A stretch of 64,000 nucleotides of DNA from Celoporthe dispersa (taxonomy: Eukaryota > Ascomycota > Sordariomycetes > Diaporthales > Cryphonectriaceae), in assembly GCA_016584495.1 (NCBI GenBank), contig WAID01000007.1, forward strand, positions 1,474,001-1,538,000, given 5' to 3'. Position 1 is the stretch's first letter. Every line of letters starts with the position of its first letter. The position numbers and the translations under genes are program-made. This document shows, piece after piece, positions 9,834 to 21,800 of this stretch. Below the pieces are notes generated by a model. The model had not been told where the DNA came from. It made no database searches and saw only the letters and a program-made list of their open reading frames with translations.

Positions 9834-12707
9834 ATGCCGCCTCCCCTTCCTACAGGGCCCAACATGACCCAGCCTTTCCATAACCATCCCATGCCTGGCT
9901 TCCATATGCACGGCTTCCCTATCAACAACAGCCCAGGACCGGACAGGGAGCAGGACACGAAGCAGCCAGAAGACACCACAAAGATGCCCGACACATCGGG
10001 CAGGGCTTCTTGTGCCCGTATACGGTGCGGTTCACCGGGGCACAACAAGATCGGTTCCCTAAGTGGAGGCAGGAGATCCGGATGGCCATGCTCGGAGGCC
10101 ATGACCTGGATCCCTATCCCGAGAACTTTACGGGCCAGTGGTAAGTCTCAACACACCTCTCTCCTGGAGGAGGAAAAGAGAAAGAAGGGGGAAAGAGCCG
10201 TCTCATCCACCACGTCCATGTCTTTTGTGGGGGGAGGGGAGGGGAGGAGGAGGAGGAGGAGGAGAGGGACACGGCGCTGATGTCCACACCAGGGAACACT
10301 ACCCTCGGGTCTCCAGGCTCCGGAAGAACCTCACGGCGATGTCTCAGTACTACAACCTCTACTTTGTCGCATACAGAGGTTGGGTCTATGTGTACAGGCC
10401 AAACCGCAATGCCAACAAGACCCTGGGCCGGCCGCTGGCCATCCTGGACCCGAAGAGGTCCCAGACGCCCATGGCCGAGCTGACGCGGAACCCCATCAAC
10501 CCCCGCGTGCCTAACGCGATCAACGATGTGCTCGTCGGCGAGCTCGGCGACAAGGAGATCCTGCTGATCGGCAGGGACAACGGCGAGGTCGTGGCCTGGT
10601 ACACAGACACCATCGCCCAGGACGTCGAGGCCAGCCTGTCCGCGCGGGGAGGGGGACCCGCCGCCGCCCGGCCGCGGGGAGAGGCTGCCGTCGCCCAAGC
10701 ACTTCTTCCACGACAACGTCGGCATGTCGGCATGGGGCCTCGCGATCCACAAGAAGTCCCGCCTGATCGCCGTCTCCGCCAACACGCACGAGGTCACCGT
10801 CTTTGCGTTCGCGCTGCAGGGCCAGGACGCCAACGTGCAGTTCGAGAACAGGCCCTCCACCGCGGCGGAGATGTTCAAGGGGATCGAGAGGGCACGGCCC
10901 CGCCCCGCTCAGCCCGGCGTGCTGCAGCAGATATACGTGAGGTGGCACGACCAGAGCCACAGGAGGGCGTGCCGGGACCCGGCCGCCGCGGGCCGCCGGT
11001 GCGCCAAGGCCAGGAAGCACGCCATCAGGCATATCAACGAGATCAGGCAGCTCGAGGAGCGGTTCTGGGACCGGCGGCGCCCCTGGAGGATCATCATCCC
11101 CATCGGCGCCGAGTCGTCCAACCTCCCGAGCGTGTCCTTCTGCGAGGACCCGAGGGCAACGCGGACCGCATCGCGGTCATCGACATCACCGGGGCCCTGT
11201 TCGTCGCCGACATCTGGTCGCTCTGCACCAGGGCCTTCAAGGTCCCCCTGCACAACGTGCGGCCGCCAGACTCGGCATCGTCCGGCCCGTTGGTGTTCCC
11301 GGACGCCCAGGGCTGGAGCGTGCTTGCCGTCACCGACTCGCAGCTCCTCCCGACCCGGTCCGTCCGCGCGGCCATCGGGCTCGCGCCGAGCAAGGCTGTC
11401 TACCGGGGCAGGACGAACCGCGGCGCGTGGCTGGACATCTCCAGGTGCATGAACGAGGTCCGGCACGACTCGGCCCACGGGGCACACGCCGACCGCGCCG
11501 CCCTGCTCGCGCTGAACAGCTCCACCAGCACCTCCCGCGACGCCCTGATCTACCGGGACGTGCTGCTGGAGTCGCGCCCCCTCAACACCTCGGGCAAGAT
11601 CGCGCGCCCGGACTTCAGGGACAGGGACGGCGAGCGCCTGGCCATGACGATGATCCCCGCCAGCGGCGAGCACCACCCTGCTTCGACGACTACAGGGAGC
11701 TGGCCCAATTCGTCGGCCCCGAGTCGTCCCAGGCGCGCAGGGCCCGGCTCCCCCGCGCGCTGACGCTGCACGAGTTCCGCGACAGCAGGGGCGCCGAGCC
11801 CGAGGCCGCGCACTTCCTGCGGGGCGTGAGCTTCCTGCGCGCGAACAAGGAGGACGTCGAGATGCTGAGCCTGGCCGACCAGACACAGGCCTGCGGCGTC
11901 GTCTGCCACAACGTGCTCGGCGACGTGTCCCTGGGCCAGGGGCGGGGCCCGTGGGACATGCCGTACGGCAAGCGCTGCAGCATGCTCCTGACCATCCCGG
12001 AGCTCCACATGGTCATCCTGGGCTCCATGCACGGGCGCGTCGCGCTGCTCACGCTCACGAGGCCGGTGCCTACGAGGCCGCCGCCGTGCCTGCCGCAGCC
12101 GCGCCTCCCAGAGCGCGCGTTCCGCGTGGACGCCGTGCTGCCGTTCGTGAGCGAGGACGTGAGTCAGCAGCGGCCTTATGTGTGTCTCCTCGGCATCGCA
12201 GTGTCGCCCGTCCCCGAGGGCCGCGCCACCGGGCTGGAGCTCAGGGCGAGACGGCAGCCCGGGCACGGCGGGCGGCGGCGGCAGCGGCGGCGGCGGCGAC
12301 GTAGTGGTGGTGATGATGGAACGGCGGCAGATGTGGAGGCAGAGGAGGCAGAGGCAGGGGAGGAGGAGGTGGATGCCGACCCGCCGAGGCGGTGGCGCCT
12401 GATCCTGCACTACATGAACCATGACATCCTGCAGTACGAGATCACCAGGCGGTCGGACGGGGCGGATTCGGCGACGCCATGGGAGGAGAGGGCCTGGCGG
12501 AAGGAGTGGGACGTCAGCCGCAGCGCCGCCGTGCTGGACCGCCGCAACGAGGAGGAGGAGGAAGAGATCTACCGGCCCCAGCAGGCTCATGATCCCGAGT
12601 CTGACTCGGATGCTGCGGCAGGAGCCTCCCAGGCTCGCTCTAGCAGGGTGCACAAGGGCGGCTGTGCCGTCGAGGATGTCGACGGCCAGGGCTGGCATGC
12701 CGGCTGA
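9834..12707 (+). CDS. crt10: Crt10-family protein
   Basis: Resembles the fungal Crt10 family (Pfam CRT10). In budding yeast, Crt10 influences ribonucleotide reductase gene expression and has been linked to the Rtt101-Mms1 ubiquitin ligase; the same role here is inferred from family only. Exons are 9834-10140 and 10293-12707, with a GTAAGT donor and a 152-bp intron. Family-like blocks are FLCPYTVRFTGAQQDRF, YYNLYFVAYRGWVYVYRPN, LGDKEILLIGRDNGEVVAWY, MSAWGLAIHKKSRLIAVSAN and QQRPYVCLLGIAVSPVPE, a pattern of short beta-rich segments. The C-terminal third is Arg/Gly-rich and then acidic. Four single-base frame breaks are needed to join the blocks: near 9940, within 10640-10680 (extra base), at 11149-11151 and at 11676-11678 (missing C). 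With them corrected the length is 907 codons plus stop. Start chosen as the first in-frame ATG. Confidence 0.7.
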
Positions 12708-15029
12708 CCCCAAGCCGCGGCTACCCTCGAGGGCCTGGGGGCAGTCAACTGGGCTACTATCGCCGGTGACGGTTCGATAGGCATCGATGGCCCGGGTGAG
12801 TAGCCCCCTCTGCCCGAGGACAATGGAGCTCAGCCTGGTGGCGCCGGGTAAGGCTTTTTATACCTCCTTCAGGACGAGTCTCCCTGGTTCTGCAGGAGGG
12901 GTTGGATATGCCCGTCCATGGAGGACGCGACTGGTCAGGACGGCGGATGAGGGTGCTCGGGCGAGAGAGGAAATAGGATCAGAGGACGGGACAACCCTTT
13001 CTTTCTTTTTTTTTTTTACAAGTGAAACAGGCCAGAATCCTCTGGTGGGAAATCGAATCATGTCTTCACGGTGTTTATGCGGGAGCTGGGCCGGGCTGGA
13101 GCACAAGGCAAAGTAATCATGGTCATTGCTCTTCTGGCTGTGTTTGGAGCCCCCTTCTCCCTTCTTGCGTCGTGGTCCACGTTGCATCTCCATCCTTGGT
13201 TTGACTTGTATTTTTTTTTCTTCTACCTCTTTTTTTCTTCTTCAAAGGAGACCTCGACGAGCAGTGCGCGGTGAGATGTGGCGCGGGCAAGTCATCACGA
13301 ACGGGTTATTCCAGCTGCGTGTCAGGTTCTGTACCGACCTGTACCTAGCCTAACTAATTTTATCACAAACAATCGCGTTTCTTTCGCCAAAAACCAACCA
13401 CCCACCCCCCCTTCCCTCCCTCCAAATGATTGGTAAACTGCAGATGTCGCTGCTCTACAAACGTCTTGAACAGTAGACGATCAACCAATCCCCCAGTTCA
13501 GACGGCGCGATCCTCTAGTGATTCTCCCCAGGCTCGGACACTGCACGGACATTTGCAGTACGTGAGGCTGTTTTTTTTTCCTTCTCTTTTTTTCCCCTTC
13601 TCCGTGAGGAACCGACAGCACGTCTTGATTGGGACATGTGCCCAGAGACAGATCCGAAGAGCCCGAGGCCACGAGATGTGTGAGGCGGCACGGCGAGGCG
13701 GGTGGATACATATGATCATAAGACAATTGTCCTGGGGAGATACATGCTGCCGATAGAACTAGATGACAGCAGCCACGAGAGGAGGTAATACGCGTTGGGA
13801 TGCATGGCAGGTTGCCCTGTAAATATGTTGACAAGTGCGCCAATAGGAGCTATGCTTGGGTATAATGGGCATCGCATTCTGGTTCTGGAGAACCCGGACG
13901 ATATAAATATCAGAACACTAGGGATCTTAAGCGACCAGGCACTGCTGGTCAGAAGGCCCTTCCCCCTGACAAGCACAGGTCTTACGGAATCTTCAGCTGA
14001 GTAATAGGTGCATGCCTAGAAGCAGAACCTCTTCTGATGCAGCTCTGCCTCTCACTTCTCGGCAGCGTCTAAACCACCTAGGGGCCAAGCTATTTGCTTC
14101 AAACCCTCAGCAGCCTTCCGAGTCTCAGCTGCTCTCTCTCTCTCCCGCCGTGAGAGAGAGAGAGAGAAAGACAGAGAGAGAAATTGCAGACTCATTTTCC
14201 CAGCGCAGTCCAGTCCCGCCCAGCCTTGTCACTGCCAAGACGTTACTCGGTAGTGCTAGTGCTATTATGACAGCCTTGCTCACTTCATCCTCGAACGTCA
14301 CGGTTGGGACAAGGCTAGCCCGTAAAGGCAGGACCCAGGACTCGGCATAAGAGAGAGTCTAGGCGTGCAGCTTAGTATCTCATGCCGGATAGTTGGCGCC
14401 CTTACCAAGAGGAGAGGTCCATGTAGGTGGGTGTCCCCAATGCCACAACGCATTCCGTAGCCGCTGCTAACTTCTTGAGAAAGAGGGGCCCGTGGGGGTG
14501 GGGGATCGTTGACAGCTCGCATCTCCAGGCTCTCAGTCGACACATACGTCGCACTAATGGAACCAAGTTGCCAGATGTGTCGACCACCCATCACAGACGT
14601 GCATGTCCAATCTCCCTTCGACCGGGACCAATCCGCCGTACTCGGGGTGCTCACCAGCTCATGCCCGACAGCGATAGATGCGAGGGCTATAGTTCCAGTG
14701 TTGTGGCGTCAGACCACAGGATCTTGTCATGACCCCACGCCCGAGTTCTGCAGCAGTCTCTTGAAATGTACTAGGTTGCGCTGTGATGTTTGATGTTACT
14801 TCTGGCTCACAGGCTGTCCTCGATGCCAGCTCTGTCCAGTCGAGCCGGCATGCGGATCCTCGGCGTGAGTCCGAGAGGGGCAAATATCGTCAGTGCCTGA
14901 CAGGGCGAGTGGCAAAGAATCAACGTGATATCGAGGCGGTCGCCACGTAATCGGGCCGCCGCACTCAATTGGGTGTGGCAATAGCGTCCATCCGTGAAAT
15001 GGGAGGGGGGGATAAGAAAAAATAAATAA
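12708..15029. other. Region downstream of crt10, no supported gene
   Basis: Immediately after the crt10 TGA the same frame stays open to a TAG at 12801-12803. Beyond it lie T-rich tracts (13003-13018, 13210-13245, 13570-13600), an AG-rich stretch near 14155-14180, and short open frames on both strands. One 69-codon + strand frame at 13795-14004 has mixed composition but no recognisable domain. I see nothing here that I would call an intact gene. Confidence 0.45.
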
Positions 15030-15860
15030 ATAGAGCTGGACGGATGATGCGATCGAGACGCCGGTTCTCGTACCCTTTCGCCGGTGGTTTGAGGCTATCT
15101 GGCCTTGTATCCGACGTTGAGCTCGCTCGAGCTCGTATTCCGCGCGCTGTTATGAGGTCAGTCAGCCTCCGTGCGTGGCATGTCGGCCTGCATGTATTCT
15201 GAGAGTGACAGGATCTCCTCCCGGGCCGATCGACCCACCGTTCAGCGAATCCCTGGATTCTCCTCTTTGCATTTTGACACAAGGAACGCCGTGCCCATGT
15301 CAAACTTTTCCGCGGCTTCTCTCGCGGTCGTAGCGAAGTGGGAGACCAGCCTGCAAGACGGATACCCATCCCCGCCGCCAAAAGGCCAGTCTCGGCGAGA
15401 GCGTAGACGCGTCAGATGGTGGAGAGGCCTGTAGGGGTCCGGCTCCCGCAGAACGAGATAGAGCTCTTGGTAACGCCTAGGGTCCAAAATAGCTAGGACG
15501 CTGAGAGCTCCACCCGAATACGAATCTTCCCTTGGTTCAAGGAACAAGAGCAGCTATCGGCGATCCTCCGGCACTGAGGCCCTCGACCGAGATGGCTGCC
15601 CCGCTCGATTCAATGGAATGACAGACTGAGAGCCGGGTGCCGACGGGCCGGGAAGTCATGCCTCCTGAGAGCGTCTGCCGTAAAGCTGTGAGGCTATCGA
15701 CATTCCCTGATTCTGTCCAAGTCTCGCCACACGGTCAAGACTCTAACTTTGCCAGAACCTCAATGCCCAGGCGGAGGTGGAGATCCGCGCACCGCACCAT
15801 TTCGTACCAAACTTTGGACAGATCCACCAGAGCCCATAAGCATGAAACAAAGCCGTCCCC
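15030..15860 (-). pseudogene. Decayed protein-coding remnant, family unknown
   Basis: Read on the minus strand, several stretches have natural protein composition but lie in different frames separated by stops. One at about 15,750-15,855 includes LVDLSKVWYEMVRCADLHL and is followed, after one stop, by SLTALRQTLSGGMTSRP. A block at 15,242-15,547 includes LAILDPRRYQELYLVLREP and AREAAEKFDMGTAFL. A charged helix-like stretch, ELERAQRRIQGQIAS, lies near 15,080-15,140. No start, intron series or known domain ties them together. Similar but weaker fragments continue upstream to about 17.7 kb. This looks like a decayed gene rather than an intact one. I do not recognise the family; a remnant of a large repetitive protein or mobile-element protein cannot be excluded. 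Confidence 0.35.
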
Positions 15861-18720
15861 CTAGCTCCCGCCTGACAGCCCGGGGGGAATTGTGCTTGGC
15901 ACGAGCCTCTGGGTTCCAGCAACGGTCGTCCCTGTTCACCGCCACCGCGGAATGGCGCCAGAGCCTAGGCCGGCCCCGCTGCGGAACAAACCTTCTTTCA
16001 ACTTCACGTCCTCTCACCAGCTTGGTGGAACACGGAGGCCCTGCGGAGGCCCACGGAGGCTCAGGATGTCTCATGATGTCGACGATACCTCGCCGCCGGG
16101 TACAATGCATGTACACAGTGCCGGCCAGTCTCACCGACGTCTCATTCTCCTGTGTTGCCGTAGCTTCGCTCTTGGTGCGCCTGACGAGCCGCCTTGGGCC
16201 TGGATGGCCGCAAGTGGTCGGCTGGGGGTGGCTCGTGACCGATAGATCATCATCGACCTCCGGGTGGCAGCACAAGTTCAGCGCAGATCCTTGACCGGTC
16301 CTTTGGACAGTGCCCTATCTCGCCTTAGCCCCGGAAGAGGTCCAGCCATAGAGGGCGCGAGGCGACCGTCCTGGCCACCAAGAGGCCGCCTGAGCAGACG
16401 CGGTCGAGGTTGCACTCTTTCTAGAGACACTCCCTCTTGAGCCGGCGGGATGGCATGCGGTACATCTGGAGATCTGTGCAGATCATGTCCAGCTAGAGGT
16501 GATGCGCCACAGGATTGGCAGCTCTGAAGCGGACTACCGACAGCCACCGGGAGGGTGTAGGTCGCGCAGCAAGGTTGCTCGCGACATTGATACTCAGGCT
16601 GCTCGCTCATTGGGCTCTTGCACAGACCCCGGCTTGCCCGTACCTCTCACCGGTCACCTCCAAATTGCTGTTTGGGCAGCTGTATATGCAGCCAGACTTT
16701 CTCTCTCTCTCTCTCGACGTATGCGGCCACAGGCATGAGATGCAATGGTCCATTTGAAAGTCGTGCACAGGCGATCTTGTACAGTCCTCGTGATGTGATA
16801 TGGTGCCATGCATCCCGCCTCTTAATGTAGTATTGAGCTCATCGTCTTGTATCCGGACAAAGACCGCAGTCAAGTCTCGAGGACAGCCCGGCATCCGGAC
16901 TCTCGACCGCGTGCGTGGGTCCTGGTCAGTCGTCAGTCGCAGCTACCAACCAATAGTCCTACAAGTCTAATACGGACGCAACTTGCCATGTCTCTGAGCT
17001 ATCGGCGCCAGAGGGGGCGCGTCGTGTTCGCAGACGAGGAGGCCTCGTGTCGGGCGGTGAGGCGACTGGTGCGTCTCTTCGCAAGACGTGGCACTGAGAA
17101 CCCCAAGTAAAGCCATGCTCGTTTCCCCCACCAGGAGTGGATAAATCGCTTGGCGAGCTCGGTATATGGCACAAGAGGAGACAGAGCGCGTCTTTATCGG
17201 CTGGATGGGGACGCAGGTCTCTTGTTTGGTGGGGGCGCCTGGTCCTGGTGGGCGCATGTCTCCTACCGGTCGCCCAAAGAAGATTCGACAGCAGCATCGC
17301 TGTACTTTATACGGAAGCTCGCTTGGGTCTCCGGCCACTCACCGGAGAGGAGAGGGTGTCTCGATGCAGCTGAAGCCTGCAGATGTGCATCGTACCGTCC
17401 GGGTCCGCCGACCAACGGGACTGGCGCGGTGCAATGGAGGCATCGAGAGGAGATCGTGTCGTTCGCCGTACGTCTTACTCGTTCATTTGTTGGCGTCAAC
17501 GTCTCCTGCATTGTTCCGATGCATCGTTAGCACTGTCGCTTCGTCTTGACGTGTGATTGGGACCAGCAGTGGTACTCGGGCACCAACCTGTTGTCTCCTC
17601 TCCTCTTCTGGATGGATCCCCCTCTGTGGTGGTGTCGAGGTCTGGAGCCATCTATGTAGTCTCCCAGTCTTGACCCGGGCTTTGCCGACGCGAGGTCGAG
17701 AACACAGACCATCGCCCCCGTGTCGTCTTGAAAGCCCGAGGTTGGCCTCAACGTGGCATTATGTCGTGCAATCGTTCCCTCTTGGCCTGAATACTAGGGC
17801 CGGACACGATGGCGACTGTGGGCTCGGTGGCGTCGGTAGTTCGTGGTCGAGACGGATAGAAACGAGGGCGTGGTCTTGTTTGTGGGTGGAGGGGGTTTTT
17901 TTTTTGTTTGGTTTTTTCCCTTCCCGTGCACGAGGGCGAGGGATGGAAGGTCCGTCCCTGAGGGCTCTGCTCTGGTGGGGATGTGGGAGGCTACGGTAGG
18001 TACAGACTGCTGGGAAGGTGCTGATGCGTGCGCCCAGGAGCCTGAGGAAGGAGGGAGTAGGTCTCTGCTCAGGTAGCACGGGCCACTAGAAAGTGATCGG
18101 CCAGCCCCTGAGCTTCTCTGCATAGTGCTGCCCGTGCCAGCTGTAGGCTCCCCGGCCAGCACTGACAATGCCTAGCCCCGGGGGGGGGGGGCCTCTGTTC
18201 TGAAGAAGGGCCCCTGGGTAAAACCTTCCTATAAGCTAAAATCCCAACTTGGAACACAGCTGTATTCACAAGACAGGGTAAAGATTGATCGCATGGGCCA
18301 GAAGGCGGTGGAGGGTACGAGGGAAAGACCATCGAGTAATAAGCTATCTAGAGGTAATAATCTAGTACCAAGTTCAAGTCATAGCAAGCGACATATTTTA
18401 GAGCATAAGAAAGTCCAGGCCATGGTGGGTATCTACATCCTGCAGAGTCCGTGAGACGCCAAGTGCCGTTGCCCAGGCCCTTTCTGCCTCACAATGCCTT
18501 TTGCCCACCACGCCATCCCAATGCAGTGCACATGACGCCCATCACAAACCCGTAGAACGATAAGAACAACGACTGCTGAAAATTTTGGCTGTCGGGCCAG
18601 AATCACAAGACTCCAGCCTGCTGGCCTAGGAGCCACAGACAGACACACAAGAATGGTAATTGACGAGACCGTAAGAGTCGAGACGGTGACTGACGAGGCC
18701 CATTGCCTCTCTGCCGCCTC
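15861..18720. other. Unassigned region between remnant and TauD-like gene
   Basis: Several open frames of 100-180 codons overlap on both strands (for example 15,749-16,294 + and 15,760-16,275 -), none with a recognisable domain or proper exon signals. Some minus-strand fragments (16,967-17,511) have protein-like composition and may extend the decayed remnant at 15 kb. The last 400 bp are A/T-richer and probably hold the 3' end of the TauD-like transcript. Confidence 0.4.
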
Positions 18721-20180
18721 TCAGTTGGGATACTTGCGGAGAGGGAAAAACTGGGAAGGCATCGGGTCAAAGTGGAAGACACGGTCACCGTCCTCGCCAA
18801 AGGCATCGTCCCACTCGCGGCGCAGGGTGGGGATCCTGGCACCATAGGCAGAGCTGCTGAGACGAAGGCGGACCAGGTGTCGGCGCTGCTCCTGGCCATC
18901 CGTAAAAGCCGTCCCGGCGGTGGAGGACAGTCTGGTTGGCAATGAAGTGAATGTCTCCTGGCTGGGTGGCGAAGGAGAACTCAGTGGCACGGGCGATGGC
19001 CTCGATAGCATCGAGGGCCTCGACCTGCTGGGCGGTCAAGGTGGGCAGGTGAGCCTTGCGGGGGTGCATGGAAGATCCGAGGAGGGGGGCCCGGCCAAAG
19101 TTGAAGAGGACCTTGCCGTCCTGGCTGAAGATGACGGGGCGGCACTGGTAGCGAGGGAAGGCGAAAGGCCAGTTACCGGCGGCGAGGATGCGGAGCAGGT
19201 CCGGCCGAGTAGCGGCAAGGACGTTGTAGATTGCGGCCGTCGAGGAAATGACGCACTTTCCACCGTCCAGAGCAACGTTTCGGGTCAGCCAAGCGATGGA
19301 GTCGCCGCTCTCCTCAGTGTGAAACTTCTACCGTGGAGTATTAGCAAGGGCCCCCGCTGGTGTGGAGCTGACCTGAGCTGGGAGGCCAGGGAGGGGGGGC
19401 TTACGATTGGATCAGTAGAGTGGCGATGATGAGCACCATTGGCCTTGTCAGCGATGATGTGGACTGCATAACCTCCCTGTCAGTACGATACTAACTTGAA
19501 CCCAGTGCTGCAAGGTGCTAGAGTCTCTCTCACCCAGGCAGTTTCCTGCTCTGTCTTGGCGTCCAATCTTGTCTCCAATGTAGGCACTGATGCCCATGAA
19601 GATCATGGTCAGGTCGCCAGCAGAGAAGTCCTCAGTGCTGAGGCCCCGAAGGACAGCAAATCCACGGCCATTGTGGACTTCCTTGCTCATGTCACGAAGA
19701 GTAGCACCTAGGGTGGGCAGCGAGAATGTCTTGTCTGTAATCTTTGTGGCATTGAGGCCCAGCTCTGTAAAGACAGTCTGATTAGCGTCGCTGCAACCAG
19801 TTTCATGCAAGGCTGACATCTGGGACTGGGCATTCAGGTGCGGCAAGCAAGGCTGATATGACGTGAGAGCCAGGGCAGCACCGCGAATGTATAATCCCAG
19901 GAGCCACGTCAAGAGCCAAGAAAAGAAGGAGGAAAGGGGAAAAAACAGACAGCTGATACATACTCTTGAAGCCATCCAGGCCCTTCTTGACCTCAGAGAC
20001 CTCTGTAGCGCTCAGATGGTAGATGTACTCATTATTGTTGGAGAACTGGGTGGCAGTCCAGGCAGAATCACCATGGATCATGGCAGGAAAACCCTCAGGC
20101 AGAGCATTGGTGCTGATATCAATTCCCTTAGCATTGGCCTGAGGGGCAGGGACAATAGTCTGAGCCTCAACTGAAGACAT
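18721..20180 (-). CDS. TauD/TfdA-type Fe(II)/2-oxoglutarate dioxygenase
   Basis: Predicted member of the TauD/TfdA dioxygenase family, which oxidises small substrates such as taurine while decarboxylating 2-oxoglutarate; substrate not predictable. Four exons: 19964-20180, 19534-19764, 19405-19472 and 18721-19327, with GTATGT, GTGAGA and GTAAGC donors; about 373 residues. Key residues: a likely metal-binding HxE in KFHTEESGD, the distal His in NQTVLHRRDGF, and the 2-oxoglutarate-binding Arg in HLVRLRL. N-terminal blocks include GFPAMIHGDSAW and GRGFAVLRGLSTEDFS, usual in fungal members. No signal peptide, so probably cytosolic. One frame break occurs at the four-base run 18904-18907, where one base too many separates DGF from TDGQEQRRHL; removing it makes the coding length a multiple of three. 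An in-frame ATG at 20204 would add eight residues. It stands alone, without visible sulfonate-transport partners. Confidence 0.82.
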
Positions 20181-21745
20181 GATCAAGGTGGAGCTGCTGA
20201 ACAAAGCGGCGTGCTGGCCTGGTTGTTCTTGGAGGGGTTTTGTAGTGTGTGTGTGTGTGTGTGTTGGCAGGGGAGCCAGAAAGAAGCACGTAGTGTGTCT
20301 GGTATTGTAGGCACAATGCCACTATGGAGAGCCAAGGAAATCCTTGGAGAGAGTTCAAGACGGGAAAGGCCCTGCAGAAGGTGAAGACCTCAACGTCAGC
20401 AGAGGTGGTGATGGATGTTATGCCTGCTGCGGTGTTGTTGTTGTTGTCGTCGTCGAAGCTACTGCTGCACCTGCACCTCCTTGGTTGCGGTAGTCTTGGG
20501 GGCTTGGCAGCCTTGAGAGTAATAGGATTGGAAATGGTATGAGGGGCTGTTGCTTGTGCTTGTGCTGGTGGTGGCGGTGGTGGTGGTGTGTTGCGAGCTG
20601 GAGAGGTGTGTAGAGCTGGGAGGAGGAGCAGCTTGGGGGAACAGGTCGGGGAGGAGGAGGGCATTAATAGGACAACAGGATCAAGACAACACCAGCCAGC
20701 CCCTCTGGTGAGAAGGAAAAAGTACTTTAAATTGAAGGGGGGAGACCTGGAATAGACCTGGAAGCCCAGCCCGCCTGCCATTCGCCCGCGCGTGACATGA
20801 CGATAGAGCAGCAGGAGGGAGACATCTGGAAGAGAAGGTAAGAGGTAGATGGGGCTTGCTGCTTCTGTCGGGAAGCGCCTTCTCCGGGATAGCTACCCGT
20901 CTGTGACATGCCGCACCGCGCCCAAGGTAACCCCAGGGGAGGTTCCTTCTTGTCTATACCACCCAGCTAGACCCAGCAGGTGCGAGGCACAGTGGCCTAG
21001 GTGACAAAAAAAATTCAAGCTGCATTGGTATAACCCCGGAACAAAAAAAATCCAATGTGCCTGAAACAATGATAGTATTGAGTGGTCAAGGGCCATCTCC
21101 CATGACACTGTGCTGCAAGTCGAGACCATCCAGGGCGGCCTGCAGGCATGCGGTAAACAACAAATACATACATCTGCAGCCGAAAGATGCCACTAGCAAC
21201 CTGCAGCTGAGGTGTTGTACCAGGTCACCCCATCAGACAGGGCCGGCTCTGTCCTGTGTGAGGCTTGGACCACACCTCCTCCTCCATGGGAAGAGCCAGA
21301 AGGAAAAAAAAAGAAGAAAAAGAAAAAGGAATGATGCCTTGTACTGACTGGGGGTTGCACCAGAGTAATAGGCTTGCCGTGACACTCTGCAGCCAGCCAG
21401 TCCCCTCGAGTGGCCATCTTTTTCCTAACCAGGTCCCCATGGCGCGCACAAGCAAAGATTCCGACATCCCCGCCCGCCACGGCAGGCTCTCACCCCTCCC
21501 TGCAGGAAAAGAAAAGAAAAATAAATTTCAACGTTGCACCAGCTGCAAAGTTTCATTTAAGAAGGAGGGAAAAAAAGATACATGGCTCCTGAGAAGAAGG
21601 AAAATGTATGTGGTTGCAAACCAGGCGCATCCCGCTGGAGCCAGAAAGAACGGGGCGGGGAAGAAGTAGCCACAGGCACAGCAGGCCCCGAGCTGGCATC
21701 CCAAAGTCAGCTCTGTCGGTATGGTGCCTGAGCTGCCTGGAGGGC

Positions 21746-21769
21746 AGAGAGAGAGAGAGAGAGAGAGAG

Positions 21770-21800
<31 letters not shown>
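21746..21800. repeat. Compound GA/CA/GA microsatellite
   Basis: A run of GA units, then CA units, then GA units again, all uninterrupted within about 55 bp of intergenic DNA. Confidence 0.9.

Noticed and set aside
12708..18720. Repeat-induced point mutation (RIP) as the cause of the decayed region
   Set aside because: RIP leaves strongly AT-rich sequence with TA excess; this stretch keeps a moderate GC content and many CG-containing codons.
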